Shown here one piece after another: positions 47,684 to 55,888 of a stretch of DNA of 64,000 nucleotides (position 1 is its first letter; every line of letters starts with the position of its first letter). A program made the position numbers and the translations under genes. Source of the DNA: Roseomonas gilardii subsp. gilardii (GTDB lineage: Bacteria > Pseudomonadota > Alphaproteobacteria > Acetobacterales > Acetobacteraceae). The notes under the pieces were generated by a model. The model did no database searches and was not told the origin of the DNA. It saw only the letters and a program-made list of their open reading frames with translations. The stretch lies in the NCBI RefSeq assembly GCF_023078375.1, contig NZ_CP095554.1:1-64000 (forward strand). The letters are read 5' to 3'.

Positions 47684-48858
47684 ATGACCCTGCGCCAGTC
47701 CCCCGGCCTGCTGCCCGTCCCGCCCCTTCTGCCGCCCGGCCGTGGCGATGGTGGGCATGGCGTGCCGACGCCACCCGGACCCGGCCGCCCCCCATCCGGT
47801 GGCAAGCGGCCAGAGGACCGGGGCTGGCGCCGCTGGCGGAGGCCCGCCTTCCTCGTCTCGGCCCTGCTCCACATCGCCCTGCTGGCGGCCCTGCTGCTGA
47901 CCTGGCAGGGTCGCGAGCAGCCGACCCCCCTGCCGGACGCCGGCGTGCCGGTGATCTTCGAGGATGCCGGGGATGCGGAGCGGACCGCGCGGCCGCAGGA
48001 AACCCCCTCGGCCCCGCTGCCGCCGCCGAGCCCCGAGACCGCCGCGCCACCACCGCCCGCCATGGCCGAGGCGCCGCTGCCGGAGGCCGCCCCTCTGGCG
48101 CCGCCGGCCGAGGTGCCGCCCCGGCCCCCGGTGACCGAGCCTCCGCAGCCTGCTCCGGAGCCGCAGGCACAGGAGGCCCCACCGCCGCCCGCCCCACCAC
48201 CGCCCCTGCCCACCCCGCCCCAGCCCCGGACGGCCGAGCAGCCCCCGCCGGAACCGCCCGCGACGGCTGAGCTGCTGCCCCCGCCACCGCCGCCGCCCCC
48301 GCCGCAGCTCGCCAGGCCGGGCCCCACGGCGCCGCCCCAGGCCCGCCCGGCTCCGCACCGCGCGCCCTCGCCCTTCGCCGGGGCGCTGGACCTCAGCCGC
48401 GGCCCGGCGGTGAACCTGTCCCAGGCCGTGCCGCGCCCGAATATCCGGCCGAACGCCACCGGCCAGGGCCGCGGACTCGACCTGTCCTTCAACACGCCCT
48501 CCCCCGCTCCCCGCGCGCCGCCTCGCCGTCGGATCTGGGGACCTCGGTGAGGATCCAGGGCGCCAATCCGGGTGCCGACTGGATGGCCGCCTTCCGTGCC
48601 TGGCTGGACCGGAACGGCTACTATCCGCAGATGGCCGCCATGGCGGGGGAGGACGGCACCGCCACCGTGCGCTTCACCGTGCTGAAGAATGGGCGGGTGC
48701 AGGACCTGCGGCTGGTCAGCCGCTCCGGCTCCAAATGGCTCGACATGGGCGCGCAGGCCATGCTGCGGGACAAGACCCTGCCGCCCTTCCCGGAAGGGAC
48801 CAAGGCCGACAGCACGGAGATCACCCTGACCATCGACTATATCCTGATCCGCCGCTGA
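47684..48858 (+). pseudogene. TonB-like energy transducer, frameshifted as sequenced
   Basis: Part 1 has a membrane anchor [23 protein letters not shown] with the S-x3-H motif (Ser59, His63) of TonB/TolA, then about 200 residues rich in Pro and Glu, the periplasm-spanning linker. Part 2, in the frame one base earlier, is a TonB C-terminal domain: [75 protein letters not shown]. One missing base in the C-rich stretch at about 48498-48530 would join them as [18 protein letters not shown]. It would couple the proton-motive force to outer-membrane receptors. No ExbBD genes are next to it. Confidence 0.78.
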
Positions 48859-48874
48859 GCCGGGCCATCCCCCG

Positions 48875-48899
48875 GATTCATTCCTTGAACGAATCTTTT
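48875..48899 (+). terminator. Terminator of the tonB-like gene
   Basis: GATTCATTC / GAACGAATC stem (one mismatch) with a three-base loop followed by TTTT, 17 bp after the stop; Rho-independent form. Confidence 0.75.
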
Positions 48900-49045
48900 G
48901 GGCCGGGAATCCGGGCCGGACAGCGCGCATCGCGGCAGCCGCCGGGCCCGTTCCCGGCGCCTTTCCCGGACCCGCCCTCCCTGACCCGGCCCGCTGGCCG
49001 GCCTCCCTCTTCCCCCGGCCGCGTCCCCGGGACTAAACGGACGCC

Positions 49046-49665
49046 ATGAACGCCGTCCCCGCCCCCTCGCCCCCCGCATCGCCGAGATCGCCCGCGAGAC
49101 GGGCGAGACCGCCATCACGCTGCGCCTCGACCTCGATGGCACGGGCAGGGCGGAGATCGCGACCGGCATCGGATTCCTGGACCACATGCTGACGGCGCTG
49201 GCCCGCCACGCCATGTTCGACCTGACGGTCGAGGCCCGGGGCGACCTGCATGTGGACTTCCACCACACCACCGAGGATGTCGGCATCGTGCTCGGCCAGG
49301 CGCTGCGCCGCACGCTGGGCGAGAAGCGCGGCATCCGCCGCTATGGCCATGCCGTGGTGCCGATGGACGAGGCGCTGGCCGAGGCGGCGATCGACCTGTC
49401 CGGCCGCCCCTTCCTGGTCTGGCAGGTGCCCTTCGAGCGCTCCAAGATCGGCGAGATGGACACGGAACTGTTCGAGGAGTTCTTCCGCGCCCTCTCCTCC
49501 AACGGGCTCTTCGCCCTGCATGTGATGCTGCGCCATGGGCACAACGCGCACCATGTGGCGGAGGGCTGCTTCAAGGCCGTGGCCCGCGCGCTGCGCCAGG
49601 CGGTGGAGACCGACCCCCGCGCGGCGGGGGTGATCCCCTCCACCAAGGGCATGCTGGAGGCATGA
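49046..49665 (+). pseudogene. hisB: Imidazoleglycerol-phosphate dehydratase HisB, frameshifted near the start as sequenced
   Basis: HisB removes water from imidazole glycerol phosphate (sixth step of histidine synthesis). The body is complete: RIAEIARETGETAITLRLDLDGTGRAEIATGIGFLDHMLTALARHAMFDL, metal-binding HHTTEDVG and GHNAHHVAEGCFKA, and a C-terminal IPSTKGML. The only good start (ATG 49046, MNAVPAPSPP) is one frame off. One extra C in the C6 run at 49070-49075 would join it perfectly (TCG CCC CCC CGC ATC GCC). No other start codon lies upstream in the body frame. It is probably functional in the cell. First gene of the his block. Confidence 0.85.
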
Positions 49666-50048
49666 TGCGAGTCTTCACCATCCACGCCCCCGCCCGGACC
49701 TCGGTTCCGGTCACGGGCGCGGCTTCCCGCCCGGCGGAGCCTGTACTGGTGCCGGAGGGCTTCTCCTTCGCCGCCTTCCTGTTCGGCCCGCTCTGGTTCC
49801 TCTTCAAGGGCCTCTGGTGGGGCCTGCTCGGCTGGATCGTGCTGGCCGTGGCCATCGCCTTCCTGCCCGGTGCCTCCTCCTCCTGGGCGGGCCTCGCCCT
49901 GGCGCTGCTGACGGGCTTCCACGCCCGCGACCTGCAGCGCTGGACGCTGGCGCGGCACGGCCTGCCGGAATCCGGCCTGGTGGTCGGCGCGGACGAGGAA
50001 ATGGCGCTGCTGCGCCTGGCGGGCCGATCCGCAGGGAGGCACGCATGA
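49662..50048 (+). CDS. DUF2628 domain-containing membrane protein
   Basis: A 128-residue protein with an N-terminal beta segment (MMRVFTIHAPAR), FSFAAFLFGPLWFLFKGLWWGLLGWIVLAVAIAFL (two membrane helices) and FHARDLQRWTLARHGL. Its FGPLWFL..GLWW core marks DUF2628. In alphaproteobacteria it is commonly placed between hisB and hisH, as here, with overlapping starts and stops on both sides. The function is unknown; co-expression with histidine synthesis is certain from layout only. Confidence 0.85.
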   Translation: MMRVFTIHAPARTSVPVTGAASRPAEPVLVPEGFSFAAFLFGPLWFLFKGLWWGLLGWIVLAVAIAFLPGASSSWAGLALALLTGFHARDLQRWTLARHGLPESGLVVGADEEMALLRLAGRSAGRHA

Positions 50049-50698
50049 AGCTCGCCGTCATCGACACCGGGGCGGGCAACCTCGCCTCCGTGCTGCGCGC
50101 CTTCCGCCGGGCGGCCGGGGAAGCCGGCATCGCGGCCGGGATCGAGGTCACCACCCGGCCGGAGGATGTCGCGGCGGCGGACCGCATCGTGCTGCCGGGC
50201 CAGGGCGCCTTCGCCGCCTCCCGCCGCGGCCTCGACGCGCTGCCGGGCATGGAGGAGGCGCTGCGCGAGGCGGTGGAGCGGCAGGGCCGCCCCTTCCTCG
50301 GCATCTGCGTCGGCATGCAGCTCATGGCCGAGCGCGGGCTGGAGCACGGCACCCATCCCGGCCTGGGCTGGATCCGGGGGGAGATCGCGCCGATGGACCC
50401 GGCGGGACCGGATGCCGCCCCCCTGCCCCTGCCGCAGATGGGCTGGAACGGATTGGACCTCGCCGCCCCCGCCCATCCGCTGCTGCGGGACGTGACGCCC
50501 GGCGAGCACGCCTATTTCGTGCATTCCTATGCCCTGCGCGGCGGCGCGGCCGGGGAGCTGCTGGCCAGCGCCGATTATGGCGGGCCGGTCTGCGCCATGG
50601 TGGGGCGCGACAACCTCGCCGGCACGCAGTTCCATGTGGAGAAGAGCGGCGGGCTCGGCCTGCGCATGCTCGGCAACTTCCTGCGCTGGTCACCGTGA
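50045..50698 (+). CDS. hisH: Imidazole glycerol phosphate synthase, glutaminase subunit HisH
   Basis: A 217-residue class I glutamine amidotransferase that supplies ammonia to HisF. It starts [20 protein letters not shown]; the nucleophile Cys is in [15 protein letters not shown], and the His/Glu pair is in [25 protein letters not shown] and YFVHSYAL are family motifs. Overlaps DUF2628 upstream (ATGA) and the GNAT gene downstream (GTGA). Confidence 0.95.
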   Translation: MKLAVIDTGAGNLASVLRAFRRAAGEAGIAAGIEVTTRPEDVAAADRIVLPGQGAFAASRRGLDALPGMEEALREAVERQGRPFLGICVGMQLMAERGLEHGTHPGLGWIRGEIAPMDPAGPDAAPLPLPQMGWNGLDLAAPAHPLLRDVTPGEHAYFVHSYALRGGAAGELLASADYGGPVCAMVGRDNLAGTQFHVEKSGGLGLRMLGNFLRWSP

Positions 50699-51270
50699 GC
50701 GGCCCCCTGCCCAACCCCATGCACGAGCTTTCGGTGGAACGGGTCGAGTCGCTGGACGAGGCCGACCTCGCCGAGCTCTGCGAGGCCACCGATGCCGCCA
50801 TCGCCGAGGGCGGCGGCTTCGGCTGGATCCAGCCCCAGGGGCGCGAGATCCTGGAGCGTCATTTCCGTGGCGTGATGCTGGTGCCGGAGCGCGAGCTCTT
50901 CGTTGCCTGGCTCGACGGCCATCCGGTCGGCAGCGCCCAGCTCATGCGCCCGCCCCGCAACAACGAGGCCCAGGCCTGGGCCGCCCAGCTCAGCCATGCC
51001 TACATCGCTCCCTATGCCCGGGGCCATGGCCTCGCCCGGCTGCTGATGCGGCGGGTGGAGGAACGGGCGGCGGCGCTCGGTCACCGGGTCCTGAACCTCG
51101 ACGTGCGTGCGACGCAGCATACCGCCATCGCGCTCTTCGAGGCCTGCGGCTATATCCGCTGGGGGACCCACCCCGCCTATGCCCGGGTCGATGGCGCCAC
51201 CGTGCCCGGCCACTACTACTACAAGCTGCTGGAGCCCGGGCGGGGCCGACGCGGAAAGGAACGGATGTGA
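50695..51270 (+). CDS. GNAT family N-acetyltransferase
   Basis: A 191-residue acyl-CoA-dependent acetyltransferase. It has [46 protein letters not shown] (acetyl-CoA pyrophosphate loop, R/Q-x-x-G-x-G/A form) and [21 protein letters not shown]. It begins with GTG overlapping the hisH stop and ends overlapping the hisA start (GTGA both times), so it is fully embedded in the his operon. The acceptor is unknown. Confidence 0.85.
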   Translation: MSGPLPNPMHELSVERVESLDEADLAELCEATDAAIAEGGGFGWIQPQGREILERHFRGVMLVPERELFVAWLDGHPVGSAQLMRPPRNNEAQAWAAQLSHAYIAPYARGHGLARLLMRRVEERAAALGHRVLNLDVRATQHTAIALFEACGYIRWGTHPAYARVDGATVPGHYYYKLLEPGRGRRGKERM

Positions 51271-51989
51271 GCCTGACCATCTATCCCGCCATCGACCTCA
51301 AGGGCGGCCGTGTCGTCCGCCTCCGCCGTGGCGAGATGGATCAGGCCACCGTCTACAGCGACGACCCTGCCGCCCAGGCGGCCAGCTTCGCCACCGCCGG
51401 CTTCCGCTGGCTGCATGTGGTGGACCTGGACGGCGCCTTCGCCGGCCGCCCGGCCAATGCCGCCGCCGTGCGCGACATCCTCGCCGCCACGTCGCTCCCC
51501 GTGCAGCTCGGCGGCGGGGTGCGCGACATGGCCACCCTGGAATCCTGGCTGGAGGCCGGGGTGGCGCGGGTGATCCTGGGCTCCGCCGCCGCCAAGGACC
51601 CGGACTTCGCCCGATCGGCCTGCCGCGCCTATCCGGGCTGCGTCGCCATCGGCATCGATGCCAAGGGCGGGCGCGTGGCCACCGAGGGCTGGGCGGAGGT
51701 CGGCGAGATGACGGCGCGCGACCTGGCGCTGCGCTTCGAGGATGCCGGGGCGGCCGCCATCATCCACACCGACATCGACCGCGACGGCATGCTGGGTGGC
51801 GTGAATGTCGAGGCCACGGCGGCGCTGGGCGCCCGCCTTACCACCCCGGTCATCGCCAGCGGCGGCGTCGCGGGGGTGGAGGACATCACCGCCGTGCGCG
51901 AGGCCGGGACGATCCAGGGCGTGATCGTCGGCCGCGCGCTCTATGACGGCCGCCTGACCGCGGCCCAGGCGCTCACCGCCGCCGGCTGA
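51267..51989 (+). CDS. hisA: ProFAR isomerase HisA
   Basis: A 240-residue TIM-barrel isomerase of histidine synthesis. GTG start (51267): [33 protein letters not shown]. It has the catalytic Asp in [20 protein letters not shown] (phosphate loop), [16 protein letters not shown] (second catalytic Asp) and [19 protein letters not shown] precedes the start. Followed 11 bp later by a HAD gene; hisF is not next, as it normally is, but 5.5 kb away. Confidence 0.95.
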   Translation: MSLTIYPAIDLKGGRVVRLRRGEMDQATVYSDDPAAQAASFATAGFRWLHVVDLDGAFAGRPANAAAVRDILAATSLPVQLGGGVRDMATLESWLEAGVARVILGSAAAKDPDFARSACRAYPGCVAIGIDAKGGRVATEGWAEVGEMTARDLALRFEDAGAAAIIHTDIDRDGMLGGVNVEATAALGARLTTPVIASGGVAGVEDITAVREAGTIQGVIVGRALYDGRLTAAQALTAAG

Positions 51990-52000
51990 CCGCCCCTGCC

Positions 52001-52747
52001 ATGGCGGAGGCACCGCCCGCCGCGCCCTATGCGCTGGCGGTCTTCGATTTCGACGGCACGCTGGCCGACAGCTTTCCCTGGTTCGCCGGCGTGCTGAACG
52101 GGGTGGCGGACCGCTACGGCTTCCGCCGCATCCGGCCGGGCGAGGCGGAAGGGCTGCGTGGCCTCGAAGCCGCCGCCATCCTGGACCGCCTCGGCGTGGC
52201 GCGCTGGAAGCTGCCCTTCATCGCGCGGCACATGCGGCGCCTGGCGGCCCGCGACATCGCCGCGCTGGCGCTCTTTCCCGGTATGGGGGATTGTCTCCGG
52301 CGGCTCTCGGCCGATGGCCTCGCCCTGGCCGTGGTCAGTTCCAACAGCGAGGCCAATATCCGCCGCGTGCTGGGCGCGGAGCTTTCGGCCCGGATCGCCC
52401 ACTGGCACTGCGGCGCTGCGCTCTTCGGCAAGCCGCGCAAGCTGCGCGCGCTGCTCCGCCGCAGCGGCACGCCGCCACATCGCGCCATCCTGATCGGCGA
52501 CGAGATCCGCGACATCCGGGCCGCGCGGGCGGTGGGCATGGAATCGGGCGCCGTGACCTGGGGCTACAACAGCGCCGAGGCACTTCGGGCGGAACGGCCG
52601 TCGCGGATCTTCCGCCGGTCGGAGGAGATCGCCGCCTTGCTGCTGCCCGGTCGCGACGGCGGCGCCTCGCCCGTTCGGCGTTGCACCTCCGGCCCGGGGG
52701 GAAGGCTCCGCCATTCCCCCCGTACCCCCCATCAGCCAGGAACCTGA
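52001..52747 (+). CDS. HAD family hydrolase, C-terminus altered by the repeat element
   Basis: A 248-residue phosphatase-like protein of the phosphoglycolate phosphatase group. It has motif I VFDFDGTLADSF, motif II LAVVSSNSEANI, a conserved Lys in GKPRKLRALL, and motif III AILIGDEIRDIRAARAVGMESGAVTWGYN. Natural homology ends near residue 225 (IAALLLPG). The last residues (from about GPGGRLRHSPR) are encoded by the left end of the element that starts at 52696, and the stop itself lies inside the element. Activity is probably kept because the catalytic core is complete. The substrate is unknown. Confidence 0.85.
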   Translation: MAEAPPAAPYALAVFDFDGTLADSFPWFAGVLNGVADRYGFRRIRPGEAEGLRGLEAAAILDRLGVARWKLPFIARHMRRLAARDIAALALFPGMGDCLRRLSADGLALAVVSSNSEANIRRVLGAELSARIAHWHCGAALFGKPRKLRALLRRSGTPPHRAILIGDEIRDIRAARAVGMESGAVTWGYNSAEALRAERPSRIFRRSEEIAALLLPGRDGGASPVRRCTSGPGGRLRHSPRTPHQPGT

Positions 52748-52981
52748 GGTTCCTGGACCTCCCATTCGCTGGTGCTGGTGGCGGCCGGATCGCGCCGGAG
52801 GGCTATGCTCTCCGGCGACTGCGGGTGCCGGAAGCGCGGACATTTCGGAGTCCCGCCTGTCCACCTTCTCCCAGGGATCGGCCCGTAGGCCGACGGCCAC
52901 CACCAGGGCCAACTCATCGGATCCAGGGCACGCAGTGTCCTGGCGGATGGGGGTACGGGGGCGAAGGCGGAGCCTTCCCCC
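52696..52981 (-). mobile_element. Miniature hairpin-rich element, copy 2, with terminal inverted repeats
   Basis: A 286-bp element in reverse orientation to the one at 43438. Its ends are imperfect inverted repeats of about 40 bp (left GGGGGGAAGGCTCCGCC..CCGTACCCCCC..GCCAGGA; right, reverse complement, CGGGGGAAGGCTCCGCC..CCGTACCCCC..GCCAGGA). Inside are a hairpin CCAGGAACC / GGTTCCTGG, a CGCCGGAG.GC / GC.CTCCGGCG hairpin, and a GGCCGT / ACGG(G)CC hairpin. These sit in the same order as in copy 1. It has no transposase. It separates the two halves of the his locus and supplies the end of the HAD gene. Confidence 0.65.
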
Positions 52982-53021
52982 GGCGGCAGGACGCAGGGAG
53001 CGGCGCAAGGCGCAGCGCGGA

Positions 53022-53480
53022 TCAGTCGAGGATGCGGACCACCGCCTCGATCTCCACCGGCACGTCGGAGGGCAGCGAGCCCATGCCGACCGCCGAGCGG
53101 GCATGGCGCCCGCGCTCGCCCAGCACATCGACGAGGAGGTTGGAGCAGGCGTCGATCACCTTGGGCTGCTCGCCATAGCCCGGCGTGGCGTTCACCATGC
53201 CGAAGACCTTCAGCACCTCCACCTTCTCCAGGCTGCCCGCCGCAGCCCTGGCGACCGCCAGGATATGCAGCCCACACAGGACGGCGGCCTTGCGCGCCGC
53301 CTCCAGGTCCAGGGCGGAGCCGACCTGTCCGGTGATCAGCGAGCCATCGGCCAGCCGAGGCACCTGGCCGGAGATATAGACCGTGTCCCCCGCGCGCCGG
53401 AACGGCACATAGGAGAAGAGCGGCTTGCCCACCACGGGCAGTTCATGGCCCAGTTCGCGCAGCTTCGCTTCGGCGTCCAT
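53022..53480 (-). CDS. RidA family protein
   Basis: A 152-residue YjgF/YER057c/UK114 protein. It has GDTVYISGQVPRLADGSLITGQVG, AAVLCGLHILAVARAAAGSLEKVEVLKVFGMVNATPGYGEQPKVIDACSNLLVDVLGERGRHARSAVGMGSLPSDVPVEIEAVV, in which the Arg of GRHARSAVG binds the carboxylate. Such proteins hydrolyse reactive enamine/imine intermediates. It follows a DSD1-like PLP enzyme by 17 bp on the same strand, so it may clear 2-aminoacrylate-type products from that enzyme. Confidence 0.88.
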   Translation of the reverse strand: MDAEAKLRELGHELPVVGKPLFSYVPFRRAGDTVYISGQVPRLADGSLITGQVGSALDLEAARKAAVLCGLHILAVARAAAGSLEKVEVLKVFGMVNATPGYGEQPKVIDACSNLLVDVLGERGRHARSAVGMGSLPSDVPVEIEAVVRILD

Positions 53481-53497
53481 CGCGTTCCTCTCCTGGC

Positions 53498-54556
53498 TCA
53501 GCGCGTCATGCCGCGGGCGGGGATCGGCCAGGAGCCGACGACCTCGCCATTCCGGGCGAAGACCACCTCGTCATGCAGGTTGGTCACCACGCAGGTGTGG
53601 TTGGGGATGATGCGCACGCGCTCGCCGAGTTCCGGCTTCTTCGCGCAGCGGCTGACATCCACCGTGCCATGCTCCTCGTTCACGCGGGTGATCACCGCCT
53701 CCGGATAGTCGGGCATCAGCCCGTAGCCCGGCCCGACCTCGGGCGCGACCATGTCGCTGGACAGCGTCTTGGAGCCGCAGTCGAGGATCGCCCGCCCCTC
53801 CGCCGGTCGGCTGATCACCGTGGCCCAGACGGTCATGGCGCAGTCGCCGAGCGTCGCGGCCCCGGCGCCGACCATGGCGCGGTCGTTGTAGATGTAGGTG
53901 CCAACCCGCATCTCGTCGATCGGCGCCACCTCGTGCACCGTCCAGGCGCCGGGCGAGCCGCCGCCGGACACCATCGGGATCTCCAGCCCGGCCTCGCGGA
54001 AGGCCGGCCGCGCCTCCTCCAGGAAGACCTTGGTCTGCGCCGAGGTCGGATAGGTCATCAGCCCGTCGAAGCGCAGCCCCGGCGTCGCCGCGATCTCCCT
54101 GGCCAGCGCCAGCGCCTCGCCCACCGTTTCCACGCCGGTGCGCTTGTTGCCGCTGTCGAATTCCACCACCACGCCGATCTCGGCGCCGCTCTCGCGCGCC
54201 GCCTGCGCCGCCGTGGCCAGCGCCAGCGGGTTGTCCACCGCGACCCGCATCCGCACCCGCTTCGCCAGCGCGGCGAGGCGGTGCGCCTTGGCCTCGCCGA
54301 TCAGCGGATAGGAGATGAAGATGTCGTCCAGCCCGGCATCGGCCATCACCTCGGCCTCGCCCAGCTTCTGGCAGGTGATGCCCTTCGCCCCCAGTTCCAC
54401 CTGCCGCTGCGCCAGGCGCGGCAGCTTGTGCGTCTTGATATGGGGGCGGAGCGCGATGCCATGCGCGTCGCAGTAGTCCTGCATCCGCTTCAGGTTGCGC
54501 TCCATCACGTCGAGATCCACCACCGGCACCGGGGTTTCCAGCTCGTCGACCCGCAT
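53498..54556 (-). CDS. D-threonine aldolase / D-serine dehydratase-like PLP enzyme (DSD1 family)
   Basis: A 352-residue fold-type III PLP enzyme. It begins ELETPVPVVDLDVMERNLKRMQDYCDAHGIALRPHIKTHKLPRLA, with PLP Lys41 in PHIKTHK. FDSGNKRTGVET and MVSGGGSPGAW (phosphate binding) follow, and the C-terminal metal site is in PNHTCVVTNLHD (His and Cys, the divalent-metal ligands of this family). It would cleave or dehydrate a D-3-hydroxy amino acid. It sits in a two-gene operon with ridA downstream. D-threonine aldolase and D-serine dehydratase cannot be told apart here. Confidence 0.86.
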   Translation of the reverse strand: MRVDELETPVPVVDLDVMERNLKRMQDYCDAHGIALRPHIKTHKLPRLAQRQVELGAKGITCQKLGEAEVMADAGLDDIFISYPLIGEAKAHRLAALAKRVRMRVAVDNPLALATAAQAARESGAEIGVVVEFDSGNKRTGVETVGEALALAREIAATPGLRFDGLMTYPTSAQTKVFLEEARPAFREAGLEIPMVSGGGSPGAWTVHEVAPIDEMRVGTYIYNDRAMVGAGAATLGDCAMTVWATVISRPAEGRAILDCGSKTLSSDMVAPEVGPGYGLMPDYPEAVITRVNEEHGTVDVSRCAKKPELGERVRIIPNHTCVVTNLHDEVVFARNGEVVGSWPIPARGMTR

Positions 54557-54783
54557 CCGCCCATCCTTTCCGCGACCCGCACCCCGTTCCGGATCAGGCC
54601 GGGAAGCGGCCGCCGGGATGCCTTCCTCCGGGGATAGAGGCCGATCGCCCCAGCCTCAACCCCGATCACCCAGGGTTTCCCGCGCCGGACGCCCGCCCCG
54701 TCTGTCACACGGCGGCGATGGCTGGCATGGTGGGTCCGGCACGGCACCGGGCCCGGCTCCGTGCAACCAGGGAGGAGGCCAGC

Positions 54784-55764
54784 ATGGAGATCGTCACGGC
54801 CGATATCGGCGGCACCAATGCCCGCTTCGCCATCGCGGAGGTCGAGCGCGGCCGCGTCCTTTCACTCGGCGAGCCGGTGGTGCTCAAGACCGCCGAACAT
54901 GCCAGCCTGCAGACGGCCTGGGAGGGCTTCGCCCGCCATCTCGGCCGCCCCACGCCACCCGAGGCCGCCATCGCCGTCGCCTGCCCGGTGGATACGGAGG
55001 TGCTGAAGCTCACCAACAATCCATGGGTGATCCGCCCGGCGCAGCTTCCTGCTCAGCTCGGCGTGGAACACATCACCCTGATCAACGATTTCGGCGCCGT
55101 CGGCCATGCCGTGGCCGCCGTCGGCCCCGAATACCTGGCGCATCTCTGTGGCCCGGATGGGGGCCCGAACCATCCGCTGCCGGAAAGCGGCACGATCAGC
55201 GTGATCGGCCCCGGCACCGGCCTCGGCGTCGCGCTGGTGCTGCGGCGGGACGGGCATGTCCATGTGATCGAATGCGAGGGTGGCCACATGGACTTCTCGC
55301 CGGTGGACCGGCTGGAGGACGGCATCCTGCAACGGCTGCGCGACCGTTTCCGGCGCGTCTCCTCCGAGCGTGTGATCTCCGGCCCCGGCCTGCTCAACAT
55401 CTACGAGGCCCTGGCCGCCATCGAGGGGGGCGCGCCCACCTACGGCACCGACACCGCCTTGTGGCAGGCCGCCACCTCCGGCGAGGACGCGCTGGCGGCA
55501 GCCGCGCTGGAACGTTTCTGCCTCGCCTTCGGCACCTTCTGCGGCGATGTCGCGCTGGTGCATGGCGCCAAGGCGGTGGTGCTGGCGGGCGGGATCGTGC
55601 CGCGCATCGCTGACCGCCTCGCCATCTCGGGCTTCGCCGACCGTTTCATCGCCAAGGGCCGATTCGAGACCAACATGGCCGCGATTCCCGTGAAACGGAT
55701 CACCCACCCGCAGCCCGGCCTTTACGGCGCTGCGGCGGCCTTCGCTGTCCATCATGCGCGGTAG
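54784..55764 (+). CDS. glk: Glucokinase
   Basis: A 326-residue ROK-unrelated bacterial glucokinase that phosphorylates glucose with ATP. It starts MEIVTADIGGTNARFAIAEVE (phosphate 1). It has VACPVDTEVLKLTNNPWVI, LINDFGAVGHAV (catalytic Asp), GPGTGLGVAL and CEGGHMDFSP (sugar-binding Glu-His), RVISGPGLLNIYEAL and VLAGGIVPRI. GGAGG precedes the ATG. It is alone, divergent from the DSD1-like gene. Confidence 0.93.
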   Translation: MEIVTADIGGTNARFAIAEVERGRVLSLGEPVVLKTAEHASLQTAWEGFARHLGRPTPPEAAIAVACPVDTEVLKLTNNPWVIRPAQLPAQLGVEHITLINDFGAVGHAVAAVGPEYLAHLCGPDGGPNHPLPESGTISVIGPGTGLGVALVLRRDGHVHVIECEGGHMDFSPVDRLEDGILQRLRDRFRRVSSERVISGPGLLNIYEALAAIEGGAPTYGTDTALWQAATSGEDALAAAALERFCLAFGTFCGDVALVHGAKAVVLAGGIVPRIADRLAISGFADRFIAKGRFETNMAAIPVKRITHPQPGLYGAAAAFAVHHAR

Positions 55765-55888
55765 CGGAGCGGGCGAGGCGAAGCCCCAGCGGGGACAGGG
55801 ATGGACCGGGCCTTATTCACTTTATTGAATCGCTCAATTATCCAAGACACTTTCTTTCGCGCGATTTAACATCTATCCCAGCCGGATC

